64,000 bases of DNA from Clostridia bacterium (GTDB lineage Bacteria; Bacillota; Clostridia; Christensenellales; Aristaeellaceae). Positions 33,775 through 41,613 of the stretch are shown one piece after another. The number at the start of each line of letters is the position of its first letter. The first letter of the stretch is position 1. Under the pieces are notes generated by a model. That model was given only the letters and a program-made list of their open reading frames with translations. It had not been told where the DNA came from and did no database searches. The translations under genes were made by a program, and so were the position numbers. The stretch is from contig JAFSKN010000007.1 in assembly GCA_017448975.1 (NCBI GenBank), forward strand, positions 36,090 through 100,089, written 5' to 3'.

Positions 33775-35265
33775 ATGAACACACGTTTGACGGTTTATTT
33801 TACCTCCGATACCCACGGTTACCTGTATCCCACCCATTTCAGAGATTTGCGGCCCCACCCCATGGGGCTGCTTTCCATGCGCTTCCCCAAGGACGAAAAC
33901 ACGCTGATCATCGATGGCGGCGATACCGTCCAGGGTTCGCCCCTGACATATTACTGCCATGTCAGCGGCATCGATTCCCCTGTGGCGCGGGCCATGAACG
34001 ACCGGGGGTACGATTATGTGACCTTAGGCAATCATGATTTCAATTACGGGCCCGAATTCCTGGGCCGATACCTGCGCGAGCTCAGCGCCCAGTGCCTGTG
34101 CGCCAATGTTCAGGATGAAAAAGGCCGCCTGCCCCTGCTTCCAGGCACGGTGCGCGTGCTGGGAAACGGCCTGCGCGTGGGATTGGTGGGCATCGTGTCG
34201 GACTGGGTGAACCGTTGGGAAAAGAAAGAAAACCTGGTGGGGCTCACGGTATCCGGCCCGCTGGAAGCGGCCCGGAAAGCAATCGCGGCCCTGCCTCCCC
34301 ACGACGTGCTGATCGGCATCTATCACGGCGGGATCGAAAAGGATCTATCCACGGGGCGCAGCCTGTCCGACACGGACGAAAATATCGCCTGCCGTTTATG
34401 CGAAGAACTGCCTTTCGATCTGCTGCTGACCGGCCATCAGCACATTGCCCTGGCGGAAGGAAGCTGGCACGGAACGCATATCGTGCAAACGCCCTGCAAC
34501 GCCGAACAATATGTAAAAGTCACCCTGGACGAAGACGGGCGTTTTCATTCCTCTCTGTGCGGCGTGCCGGATCACGCGGAGCTGACCGATGGTGAACAGC
34601 AGCTGTTCAGCGATTTGAACGCTTGGCTGGATCATCCGGTGGGCCATCTTTCGCAGCCCATTTGGCCGGAGGATCATCTGACCATGGCCCTGCGCGGCAC
34701 GCCCATTGCCGATTTCTTCAACATGGTGCAGCTGGAAGCCAGCGGCGCGGATATAAGCTGCGCGGCCTTGGCCAACAGCGTGCGGGGCTTTGACAGCCAG
34801 GTGACCGTTCGGGACGTGGTGGCCAGTTATGTGTACAGCAATACGCTCAAGGTGTTGGAAGTAACGGGAGAAATTTTGCGGAAAGCGCTGGAACAGTGCG
34901 CCACCTATTTCCAGGTGGACGCCCGGAAGCAGGTGCGCATTGACCCGCATTTCCTGGAACCCAAAGAAGCGCATTATAATTATGATTACTTTGCGGGCAT
35001 CACTTATGCGTTCGATCTGAACCGTCCCGCGGGCAGCCGGGTGGTGGAGCTGAAGCGGAACGGCAGGGAAATCGCCCCGGAGGAAACGCTGTCCCTTTGC
35101 ATGTGCGATTATCGGGCGACCGGCGCCGGAGATTTTGACTTTTACCGGTCCTGCAAAATCCTGCGGGAGATTCAGACCGATGTGAGCGAACTGATTCTGA
35201 ATTATCTCCGCGCCCATCCCCTGGTGAATATTCCAATAAAACGGTCTTTTCAGGTTTACCCGTAA
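33775..35265 (+). CDS. 5'-nucleotidase/cyclic phosphodiesterase family metallophosphoesterase
   Basis: Protein of 496 residues in the UshA/YfkN-like family: an N-terminal calcineurin-type phosphoesterase domain and a C-terminal 5'-nucleotidase domain. Metal-binding motifs are TSDTHGY (10-16), IDGGDTVQGS (45-54), TLGNHDFNYG (about 83-92) and LTGHQHIAL (about 219-227). The C-terminal domain has DISCAALANSVRG and SNTLKVLEVTGEIL. Unlike most family members it has no signal peptide, so it should work inside the cell. The start ATG is 2 bases after the second phnE; the frame is open upstream but within that gene. As last gene of the phn operon it may release phosphate from the imported compound (inference). 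Confidence 0.9.
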   Translation: MNTRLTVYFTSDTHGYLYPTHFRDLRPHPMGLLSMRFPKDENTLIIDGGDTVQGSPLTYYCHVSGIDSPVARAMNDRGYDYVTLGNHDFNYGPEFLGRYLRELSAQCLCANVQDEKGRLPLLPGTVRVLGNGLRVGLVGIVSDWVNRWEKKENLVGLTVSGPLEAARKAIAALPPHDVLIGIYHGGIEKDLSTGRSLSDTDENIACRLCEELPFDLLLTGHQHIALAEGSWHGTHIVQTPCNAEQYVKVTLDEDGRFHSSLCGVPDHAELTDGEQQLFSDLNAWLDHPVGHLSQPIWPEDHLTMALRGTPIADFFNMVQLEASGADISCAALANSVRGFDSQVTVRDVVASYVYSNTLKVLEVTGEILRKALEQCATYFQVDARKQVRIDPHFLEPKEAHYNYDYFAGITYAFDLNRPAGSRVVELKRNGREIAPEETLSLCMCDYRATGAGDFDFYRSCKILREIQTDVSELILNYLRAHPLVNIPIKRSFQVYP

Positions 35266-35335
35266 CCTCGCTCAGACCCAGGAACGATTGCGGCGCAAAC
35301 AGCGCACAGCGCGTCGACCAAGCCGATGCGCCGAA

Positions 35336-35363
35336 AGAGCCGAACACCGGCTCTCTTTTTTTG
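35336..35363 (+). terminator. Intrinsic terminator of the phn operon
   Basis: AGAGCCG pairs with CGGCTCT around AACAC and is followed by CTTTTTTTG. Confidence 0.8.
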
Positions 35364-35397
35364 CCAAAAACGAAAACACCGCCGGAGAACCGGCGGT
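35362..35397 (-). terminator. Intrinsic terminator of the ferredoxin gene
   Basis: On the minus strand ACCGCCGG and CCGGCGGT form an 8-bp stem around TTCT, followed by GTTTTCGTTTTTGG. It is back to back with the phn-operon terminator. Confidence 0.75.
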
Positions 35398-35424
35398 ATC
35401 TGCCGCAAAGCGGCGGGAATTCAA

Positions 35425-35595
35425 TTATTCCTGAGCAGGAGCGCCAACGGGGCAGGTTTCAGCGCAAACGCCGCATTCGATGCACTTGTCCGCGTCGATT
35501 TCGTACTTGCCATCGCCTTCAGCGATCGCTTCCTGGGGGCATTCGGCGGCACAGGCGCCGCAGCTGATGCACGCATCGGAAATTTTGTAAGCCAT
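35425..35595 (-). CDS. 2[4Fe-4S] ferredoxin
   Basis: A 56-residue low-potential electron carrier beginning MAYKISDACISCGACAAECP. Two CxxCxxCxxxCP clusters are present, CISCGACAAECP and CIECGVCAETCP, each binding one [4Fe-4S] cluster. TTTGGAGGTGTCATA precedes the ATG. Size and spacing match clostridial-type ferredoxins of obligate anaerobes. It is a single-gene unit with its own terminator at 35362-35397. Its partner enzymes are not in the window. Confidence 0.97.
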   Translation of the reverse strand: MAYKISDACISCGACAAECPQEAIAEGDGKYEIDADKCIECGVCAETCPVGAPAQE

Positions 35596-35705
35596 TATGA
35601 CACCTCCAAATATAGATCGTGTATTCTCTCACGTCGTCCTTATCATACCATTACCCCGCCAAAAAGGCAAGCATTTCGCAAAATTTTTCTATGCAAGGAA
35701 CGAAA

Positions 35706-35769
35706 CTGGGGGAAACCACTCTTTGGGGGTCAAAGAGCGCTTTCCCCCAGCCCCCCTTCCGAGAAAGCC
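35706..35769 (-). repeat. Truncated copy of the intergenic repeat (hairpin plus flank, no RNA-like domain)
   Basis: The long hairpin CTGGGGGAAA...TTTCCCCCAG (35706-35750) is directly joined to the complement of the GGCTTTCTCGGAAGGGG flank (35751-35769). In copies 1 and 3 these two parts are separated by about 110 bases of RNA-like domain. The stem has two mismatches here. It lies in the 224-base gap between the ferredoxin and transpeptidase genes. Confidence 0.65.
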
Positions 35770-35819
35770 ATAAAAGGAAGGGATTAGCTTCTTTTCAATT
35801 GGATTTCAACAGCAGTGTG

Positions 35820-37577
35820 TTATTTATTCGCTTCCGCGTTCATGGCGTCGATCTGGGATTTGCGCATGAGGGTGGTGCATTTGGCGCAGGGGGTCAGCTT
35901 GGCGAAAGCGCCGGTATCCAGTTCGCCGTAGGTGAATTCCGTCAGCGGCAGGAAGCGGGATTTCACGCTGGGGCAGTTCTGATTCTCGTGGTAATACTTG
36001 CCGCCGTTGGGATTGTAGTACAGCGGGTAATCGTCGTCCACCGGGTAGGGGCGGTTGCGGCCCGTATCGTCCCAGATGAGCACTTTGGTGTTCACCTTAA
36101 GATTGTCCCACAGCCACTTGATGTTCTGGCCCTGCTCATTGGCGGCCTTCTGCACCCGGATGCAGCCGTGGCTGGCCTTCTGGCCCAGCTGCTTCACAGT
36201 GGAGGAATAATCCCGGCGGTCGGCGGGCGTGTCCACGTTGCCGATATAGGGCACCTCATGAATGGCGCAGCCGCCGTTGACGCGCATGCCGTAGGCGCAC
36301 CAAAGATTGCCCGCCGGGAAACCGCCCATTTTGCTGATCATCACAAATTCGCCGGAGGGCGTTTCGTTCCAGGACTGCTTGGCGTTGTTCAGGCCCGTGG
36401 ACACCAGCAGACTGCCGATGCACTTGCCCTCGGAGAAAATATACATGCGCTGTTCCACTTTATCGATCAGCAGGCCGTAATCCGTGCGGGGGGTAATGGT
36501 TTTCAGCAGGGCGGTTTTCACATAGCCCTGGATCAGGTCGTCCGTCACCCCGTAGCCCCGGCGGCTGGCGCAGTTGGGGCCGTAGGAGGAATTGTAGGCT
36601 TCCACCAGGGTCCATCCGTCGTCCCGGGTTTCCAGGATATGCAGGCCCTGGGAATCATAGGTGATTTCGCCCACGATGTTGTCTTTGCCGCTGGCATTGT
36701 CCGGCGTTTTCCGAAGCTGGTATACATCCCGCTGGTCTTTGCCTTTGACCTTGCTGCTGTCAATGACCACAAGGGGCTGCATCATCACTTCCCAAATGGC
36801 CGCTTCGTCAAATTCGCCGATGGGCAGCGTCCAATAATTGCTTTCCCCGTCCATGGGGGCGTGGGCGCTGGGAATCATGGTTTCCTGCACCGGTTCAGAA
36901 TCTGCGGATACGGACGCCGCCGCGGTCCCGCCGCCGGGCGTCACGGTCAGGGGGATCCGGTAGGCCGTGGCCGTATAGCCGAAAACGTCCGTCAAGGAAA
37001 ACTGCACAACGTAATCACCGGGGGCAATGGGGCTGCCGCCAACGGTTCCATCCCAGCTTCCCGCGCTCTCCCCCGCGGGTATTTCCCGGGAAAGCACCAA
37101 AACCCAGGCGTCGCTGTCCGCAGCCTTTACGCTGATGGTCAGGGTGCCCGGTTCGTTCACCTGGATGGTCAGGGGCAATTGTTCCCCTGAAATCAGGGTT
37201 TGGCTGACGGTCATGGACAAAATCTTGGGGCTGGGTTCCCCCACCGTGATGGCCTGGGCGGCGTTTTCGCCGTTCATGGCAACGCTCAGCAGGTATTCTC
37301 CCGCCGGAATATCAGCGCCCGATGCGTCCGTGCCGTCCCAAGTCAGGTGATTGACCCCGGCGGAAACGGAAACGCTTTCCCGGATCACGGAAAAGCTCTC
37401 TCCCGTGGGCAGCAGCAATTCCAGCTTCGCTTCGCCCTCCGACGGCGCTGAAAAACTGATCCTTTCGATTTTCCCCGGCCGAACCGTTTCCGGGTATACG
37501 GTAAAGCCCAAGCCCTCCGCCAAGGCGGCACAGGGAAGGAGCAAAAGCAGCAATAAGGTTACGAGCCATTTCCACAT
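35820..37577 (-). CDS. L,D-transpeptidase (YkuD) with Ig/FlgD-like repeats
   Basis: Secreted cell-wall enzyme forming 3-3 cross-links or attaching proteins to peptidoglycan. The start chosen (MWKWLVTLLLLLLLPC) gives a clean signal peptide ending near ALA-E; a start at 37610 adding 11 residues is possible and has a closer ribosome site. Two FlgD/Ig-like beta domains (about 20-105 and 115-205; DGTDASGADIPAGEYLLSVA and DGTVGGSPIAPGDYVVQFSL) precede a linker, a small SH3-like part (about 270-350) and the YkuD domain with GGCAIHEVPY and catalytic SHGCIRV near 475. The tail has YYHENQNC and CAKC, a possible Cys-rich metal site. Length 585. Confidence 0.9.
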   Translation of the reverse strand: MWKWLVTLLLLLLLPCAALAEGLGFTVYPETVRPGKIERISFSAPSEGEAKLELLLPTGESFSVIRESVSVSAGVNHLTWDGTDASGADIPAGEYLLSVAMNGENAAQAITVGEPSPKILSMTVSQTLISGEQLPLTIQVNEPGTLTISVKAADSDAWVLVLSREIPAGESAGSWDGTVGGSPIAPGDYVVQFSLTDVFGYTATAYRIPLTVTPGGGTAAASVSADSEPVQETMIPSAHAPMDGESNYWTLPIGEFDEAAIWEVMMQPLVVIDSSKVKGKDQRDVYQLRKTPDNASGKDNIVGEITYDSQGLHILETRDDGWTLVEAYNSSYGPNCASRRGYGVTDDLIQGYVKTALLKTITPRTDYGLLIDKVEQRMYIFSEGKCIGSLLVSTGLNNAKQSWNETPSGEFVMISKMGGFPAGNLWCAYGMRVNGGCAIHEVPYIGNVDTPADRRDYSSTVKQLGQKASHGCIRVQKAANEQGQNIKWLWDNLKVNTKVLIWDDTGRNRPYPVDDDYPLYYNPNGGKYYHENQNCPSVKSRFLPLTEFTYGELDTGAFAKLTPCAKCTTLMRKSQIDAMNAEANK

Positions 37578-37626
37578 GATATCCCAAAAACTCCTTCGCA
37601 AAATCGGCATAAAAATGCCTCATCTT

Positions 37627-37655
37627 ATTTTATCATTTTTCTTTCAACGCCACAA
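37627..37655 (-). promoter_or_regulatory. Possible promoter of the L,D-transpeptidase gene
   Basis: On the minus strand TTGTGG (37655-37650), 17-base spacer, TAAAAT (37632-37627). Two tandem copies of TCTATTGTAA occur further upstream (37681-37700). Confidence 0.4.
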
Positions 37656-37740
37656 GAGAGAAATGTGTCAAAAAAGTAAATCTATTGTAATCTATTGTAA
37701 GCGTTTTTTATGTCCGTTTTTCCAGAGGACTTTTTTCACA

Positions 37741-37870
37741 GCCCCCGCCCAGGGCTAACGCCCGGCCTCCGCTGAAAAACATCCACCGGATGATTGTCCG
37801 GGCGCTTCGGCCCCCGCGCGGCAGAGCCCCGCGATACGATTACAGTCGGGGGAGTGCCCCCGACGCCCCT
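37741..37870. repeat. GC-rich palindromic intergenic stretch with a dispersed repeat
   Basis: Several short inverted repeats fill this part of the 37578-37969 gap. Bases 37832-37870 (CGATACGATTACAGTCGGGG, then AGTGCCCCCGAC) recur in reverse orientation at 48033-48072. No reading frame here looks coding. Confidence 0.6.
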
Positions 37871-37918
37871 TCCGCTGATATGTTGCCTGACTGTTATCAA
37901 GATACGTGAATTGATATT

Positions 37919-37950
37919 AAAAAAGGTGCCCGGCAGCGAACTGCCGGGCA
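37919..37950 (-). terminator. Intrinsic terminator of phnD
   Basis: On the minus strand TGCCCGGCAG and CTGCCGGGCA form a 10-bp stem around TTCG, followed by CCTTTTTT, about 20 bases past the stop. Confidence 0.9.
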
Positions 37951-37969
37951 GGAGATGATTGGTTGAAAA

Positions 37970-39016
37970 TTACTTCACCACAGACAGGGCCTGACGGGCG
38001 GCGTCATAGTCGCTGTCCTGGGCGATGGCGTAGCCGGTGTGGCTGTACACGGAGAAGATGGCCTTGCCTTCTTCGGTATTGATGATGTTGATCAGGGCCG
38101 TCTGCAGGGCCTGGATGAATTCGGGATTGTTGATCTCGGCCTTGGCGGTGGTGATGGCTACGGTGTCGTTATAGATGCCGGGGGTGACGCCGATGACGTT
38201 CAGTTCGTCCCAGATGGCGCCTTCGCGGCCCATGCCCTGCTTGCCGGTATCGTCCTTCTGATCGGTGGGCAGGTTCCAGGGCGCTTCGTAGTCGCGGCGG
38301 CCGTCAGCGTAGCAGCAGATGATGTCCACCTGTTCGGCGGCGGCCTGCGCGAAAGCGTCGGCATAGCCCAGGGTTACCACGCTGGACAGGTCGGAAATTT
38401 TCTTGCCCTCGTAGTTGCTCATCAGCCACATGGTGGGATAGATGTAGCCGGCGGAAGAGGAGGTGTTGGCAACGGCCCAGGTGCAGTCGTTCAGTTCGTC
38501 CCAGGTGAGCTTTTCACCGGCGTTGACCTTGGCGGCCAGGGCCTTGCCCTTTTCAGTGGGAGCCGCGTAGATCAGGGAACGGTAGAAGGTTACCTGATTG
38601 TCGGTGGGAAGGGTCTTGTTGGCCACGCCGTTCCAGTCGGCGGGGTTTTCGCTGTCATTGGACAGGCCGGCGCGGGTGGCGGTCAGGATGACGGCCACTT
38701 CCTGGTTCTGGCTGTAAATGGCGTAGGTGCCGCCGGGCAGCCAGCCCACGTCGATGGTGCCGGCGCTCATGGCTTCGCCGGTGGCTTCATAGCTGGTGCC
38801 AACGGAAATATCCACTTTGCCGATGTCGTAGCCCAGCTTGGCCATTTCAGCCTTCACCAGTTCAGGCAGGTTTTTGGTGCCGGTGATGATCACGTCCGCG
38901 TCCTTGGAAGGAACGAACTGGAAGGTCAGGGTGTCCATCTTTTTGTTGTCGGCCAGGGCAGCGGCGCAGCCCAGGGTCAGAACCAGAACCAGAATCAGGG
39001 AGACGAGCTTTTTCAT
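37970..39016 (-). CDS. phnD: Phosphonate-type binding protein PhnD
   Basis: Extracellular binding protein of 348 residues for the PhnC-PhnE-PhnE importer. The signal peptide MKKLVSLILVLVLTLGCAA ends near ALA-D (about residue 22); Cys17 is preceded by TLG, a poor lipobox. LTFQFVPSKDADVIITGTKN and VSVGTSYEATGEAMSAGTIDVGW (split here) fit PhnD: the SxxxxxE/A and GxxDVG(W) segments. It is encoded on the strand opposite to phnC-phnE and 4.2 kb from them, with four other transcription units or elements between, so its level is set separately. Start has GGAGGAAAAGAAAGC upstream. Ligand not deducible from sequence by eye. Confidence 0.9.
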   Translation of the reverse strand: MKKLVSLILVLVLTLGCAAALADNKKMDTLTFQFVPSKDADVIITGTKNLPELVKAEMAKLGYDIGKVDISVGTSYEATGEAMSAGTIDVGWLPGGTYAIYSQNQEVAVILTATRAGLSNDSENPADWNGVANKTLPTDNQVTFYRSLIYAAPTEKGKALAAKVNAGEKLTWDELNDCTWAVANTSSSAGYIYPTMWLMSNYEGKKISDLSSVVTLGYADAFAQAAAEQVDIICCYADGRRDYEAPWNLPTDQKDDTGKQGMGREGAIWDELNVIGVTPGIYNDTVAITTAKAEINNPEFIQALQTALINIINTEEGKAIFSVYSHTGYAIAQDSDYDAARQALSVVK

Positions 39017-39183
39017 GCTTTCTTTTCCTCCTTCAAGCTGTTGCAGTGATGTAAATCAGCGCATAGATAGTATAATATATATGGCAGGAAAATGTGTGTA
39101 TAAAGTATTACGTTTGCATTACTTGTTTGTGATTATCTCCTGGAAGCGCGGGCGCATTGCGTTTGACCGCTCACTGCGTGCAT

Positions 39184-39870
39184 TTAAGGATTATCCCGGA
39201 TCAGCCGGTACTGCCCGCCGCGCAGCACGCGCAGCAGGGTTTCGTTGTCCCGGATGCGGCATTCTGTTTCAATGCCGCCGCAGCAGGGATCGTCCGGCTT
39301 ATGGAAGTCCGAACCGGCGGTCATGATCTTTCCGTTCATCCGGGCCCAGTCCTCCGCCAGGGCGTTGTGGGAATTGTGGCGGGGGTTGCCGTTGTATACC
39401 TCGTAGCCGTCGAAGAGATCGGGGTGCATCATCACGGTATTGCAGCGGAAGGGATGGGCGTGCACCACCAGGAAGCCCGCTTTCCGGGCGCTTTCGCTCA
39501 ATTGTTCCATGGTCATGTCCCGCATGTCCCCGGTTTTCAAAAGCCAATCCTCCGTGACGCCGTAAATCAGGTAATCGTTGGGGATGTAGGCGGGCCAGCC
39601 CACGGGAGTCAGGTTGATTTCGCAGGCCAAAAGTACGTCGAAATCGTCCCCGGCGGCGTTTTTCAAAGCCTCCCAGCCCCGGATAAAATGGGCCACCTTT
39701 TCCGGCCAGGAGAGTTCCTCCATGCGGCTGTAGGTGCCCCGGTTGATGTGGTTGGTGCTCACTGCGCCGCTGTACCCGGCTTCCCGATAGCGGCGGATCA
39801 GCGTTTCCGCGGGACAGGTGGAGCAGGCGCTCACTTCGCTGTTGTGGCAATGCAGTTCAAGACGGTACAT
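39184..39870 (-). CDS. PHP domain phosphoesterase-like protein
   Basis: Metal-dependent PHP-fold protein of 228 residues. Metal ligands are visible in order: ELHCHNSE (5-12), STNHINRG (38-45), ACEINL (about 81-86), VVHAHPFR (about 134-141) and GSDFHKP (about 190-196). It is short, without polymerase or other extra domain, as in the PHP family that cleaves small phosphate esters such as histidinol phosphate or trinucleotides. Its start overlaps the end of the methyltransferase gene by 14 bases, so the two are coupled. Located next to PhnD, it could act on phosphorus compounds (weak inference). Confidence 0.85.
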   Translation of the reverse strand: MYRLELHCHNSEVSACSTCPAETLIRRYREAGYSGAVSTNHINRGTYSRMEELSWPEKVAHFIRGWEALKNAAGDDFDVLLACEINLTPVGWPAYIPNDYLIYGVTEDWLLKTGDMRDMTMEQLSESARKAGFLVVHAHPFRCNTVMMHPDLFDGYEVYNGNPRHNSHNALAEDWARMNGKIMTAGSDFHKPDDPCCGGIETECRIRDNETLLRVLRGGQYRLIRDNP

Positions 39871-40606
39871 GATTTTGCTCCTTGTGCTTTTGTTGACAGT
39901 CCGGCAGGGGACTGTGGATCATGAAGGATTTGGTCAGGCCCAGCAGTTTTTCCCGCTTCACCTGCCCGCCGGGGAACAGACGCTTCAAATCCCGCAGGGA
40001 CAGCAAATGGATGCTGTCCACGGCGTTAACGCATTGTTCCCAATCATTGCTTTTCTGGAAATAGCCCAAATCGAAATGCTGAAACAGCCAGGCCCGGACG
40101 GTCAGGGGCAGGAACTGAAAAAAGGGAAACATGAAGTGCTGCTCCAAGGGGAAGCACCGGTTGGGCGTTTGCAGAAAGTAATGTTTTCCAACCCGCCGCA
40201 TGCCGTCCGCCATCCGCTGCCATTCCGGGAAGCGGCCCACATGCTCCATGCAGGAATTGCTGAATACCAGATCGAATTCCCCGTCCGCAAATGCGCTCAA
40301 GTCCGTGGCGTCACCCGCGATAAAGCGCACGTTGGGCACGGTTTCCGCGATTCCGCGCTTTTCCATATTCAAAAGCGTGATTTCACAGCGATCCAGGTAC
40401 TGAAAAGCCAGGGCGTTCCAGAAATCGTAGGTGCCGCCGATATCCAGGATGCGGACGGTTCGGGAAGGTTCGGCGGTCAGGATATTGTCAAACGCGACAC
40501 GGAAAAATGCCTGCTCGAAGTAGCGCATCCTTTTCGCACGAAAGCGGCGGGCCAGGGAACGCTCATTGGAAAAGAGCGCCTGTTTGAACAGGTATTTGCT
40601 CAGCAT
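39857..40606 (-). CDS. Class I SAM-dependent methyltransferase
   Basis: Protein of 249 residues with a Rossmann-like SAM domain: motif I ILDIGGTYDFWNAL near 53-66, motif II-like LLNMEKRG near 78-85, FIAGDATDLSAF near 94-105, and motif IV LVFSNSCMEHVG near 113-124. The form resembles the glycan- or small-molecule-modifying Methyltransf_11/25 type rather than DNA or rRNA methylases. The N terminus (MLSKYLFKQALFSNERSLARR) is basic. It has a promoter at 40647-40674 and is coupled to the PHP gene. Substrate unknown. Confidence 0.82.
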   Translation of the reverse strand: MLSKYLFKQALFSNERSLARRFRAKRMRYFEQAFFRVAFDNILTAEPSRTVRILDIGGTYDFWNALAFQYLDRCEITLLNMEKRGIAETVPNVRFIAGDATDLSAFADGEFDLVFSNSCMEHVGRFPEWQRMADGMRRVGKHYFLQTPNRCFPLEQHFMFPFFQFLPLTVRAWLFQHFDLGYFQKSNDWEQCVNAVDSIHLLSLRDLKRLFPGGQVKREKLLGLTKSFMIHSPLPDCQQKHKEQNHVPS

Positions 40607-40646
40607 GGACGACTCTCCCTCCGCGCGAATTCCTTGGGCCGTCCTG

Positions 40647-40674
40647 ATTATACTATAAGGGTGCGCATTTGAAA
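40647..40674 (-). promoter_or_regulatory. Sigma-A promoter of the methyltransferase-PHP unit
   Basis: On the minus strand TTTCAA (40674-40669), 16-base spacer, TATAAT (40652-40647), 41 bases from the start codon. Confidence 0.6.
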
Positions 40675-40679
40675 AGAAC

Positions 40680-40712
40680 GAAAAAGAGGAAGCCGCAGAT
40701 TTTACGGCTTCC
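40680..40712 (-). terminator. Intrinsic terminator downstream of hsp20
   Basis: GGAAGCCG and CGGCTTCC form a stem; on the minus strand it is followed by TCTTTTTC. It ends transcription coming through the repeat element from hsp20. Confidence 0.65.
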
Positions 40713-40718
40713 CCTTTT

Positions 40719-40886
40719 GGCTTTCTTGGAAGGGGACGAACCGCCGATGACCGCCTGTGGCGGGAATATCATCGGCGGTGAGATCATCCGAAACAAGCAA
40801 TGTCCGCATGAAGCGGACTTGCGCCGATTGAGGATGCGGAACTGGGGGAAACCATTCTTTGGCCTCCAAAGAATGGTTTCCCCCAG
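40719..40886 (+). repeat. Structured intergenic repeat, copy 3 (RNA-like domain plus long hairpin)
   Basis: Same architecture as copy 1: GGCTTTCT flank (40719), 11-bp helix 40740-40750/40769-40779 capped by CCGCC-TGT-GGCGG, a 5-bp helix CATCC/GGATG, GTCCGC-ATGAA-GCGGAC (40802-40818) extended by GCAA/TTGC, and a perfect 21-bp hairpin at 40842-40886. Compared with copies 1 and 2 the outer helix, the apical helix, the 5-bp helix and the final hairpin all change in both arms at once. It starts 13 bases after the hsp20 stop. Confidence 0.82.
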
Positions 40887-40899
40887 TTACATTTTCGGA

Positions 40900-41373
40900 T
40901 CAGTTCTTCGCGCTCTCCTGGGCTTCGCCGTGGCCGATGGCAATACGGCGGGCACCGGCGGGTTCAGCGGGCTGGGTCTTGGGCATGGACACGTACAGGA
41001 TGCCGTTCCTGTAATCAGCGGTGATGCGGTCCTGATCGATGCCCTCCAGGCTGAAGGAACGGGATACGTGGCCCGTGCGGCGCTCGCTGTAATAGGCCTT
41101 TTCATCCTTGCGTTCGCTCTGGGTATCGGCGGAAATGGTCAGGGTGTCGTTTTCCACGGTCAGGCTGATCTGGTCTTCCTTCACGCCGGGAAGCTCGGCC
41201 TCCAGGGTGTAATGGTCGCTGTCGTCGTGGATATCCACCCGGAAGCCCACGTTGCCCATCCAGTCGTTCATATCGAAGAAGGAACGGAAGAAACGGTCGT
41301 CAAACAGGGAGGGCAGGCGCTTTTCCTGGGGCAGATTGTGGTGAGAACGGTAAGGCATCATAGAATACAGCAT
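40900..41373 (-). CDS. Hsp20/alpha-crystallin small heat-shock protein
   Basis: ATP-independent chaperone of 157 residues that holds unfolding proteins. Start MLYSMMPYRSHHNLPQ follows GCAAGGAGGTTTTCACC; the frame extends 14 residues upstream without support. The alpha-crystallin domain spans about 42-135 (FRVDIHDDSDHYTLEAELPG, DTLTISADTQ, GILYVSMPK). The C-terminal Ile-x-Ile motif needed for oligomer contacts is present as IAI near 146-148. Regulation is clear from sequence: two CtsR-type heptad repeats lie at the promoter. It is a monocistronic unit ending in repeat copy 3. Confidence 0.95.
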   Translation of the reverse strand: MLYSMMPYRSHHNLPQEKRLPSLFDDRFFRSFFDMNDWMGNVGFRVDIHDDSDHYTLEAELPGVKEDQISLTVENDTLTISADTQSERKDEKAYYSERRTGHVSRSFSLEGIDQDRITADYRNGILYVSMPKTQPAEPAGARRIAIGHGEAQESAKN

Positions 41374-41466
41374 GGTGAAAACCTCCTTGCATCTTTCGGG
41401 CGGCAGCCCGGTCATCGTTTGCTTTGCCGCCAGCGGTCACTTTCATTTTCCCCCGCTGACGAGCAC

Positions 41467-41495
41467 AGTATACTATAAAGATCAAAGAAGGTCAA
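41467..41495 (-). promoter_or_regulatory. Sigma-A promoter of hsp20
   Basis: On the minus strand TTGACC (41495-41490), 17-base spacer, TATACT (41472-41467). The -35 box lies inside the first CtsR box. Confidence 0.75.
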
Positions 41496-41496
41496 A
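41480..41496 (+). promoter_or_regulatory. CtsR-type operator, site 1
   Basis: GATCAAAGAAGGTCAAA fits the CtsR consensus RGTCAAANANRGTCAAA with one mismatch. It covers the -35 box, so binding would block transcription until heat stress. Confidence 0.75.
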
Positions 41497-41505
41497 TTAA
41501 TTAAA

Positions 41506-41522
41506 AGTCAAAGAAGGTCAAT
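41506..41522 (+). promoter_or_regulatory. CtsR-type operator, site 2
   Basis: AGTCAAAGAAGGTCAAT, one mismatch from the CtsR consensus, 26 bases from site 1 and in the same orientation. Confidence 0.75.
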
Positions 41523-41613
41523 AAACGGTGAAAGAACGGAAAAAAACCTCTTTTTTCTCGTTCTTTCTCATGAATTTAAATTATTTCTTGCTTTTTTAAT
41601 TTTGATTTGATTT

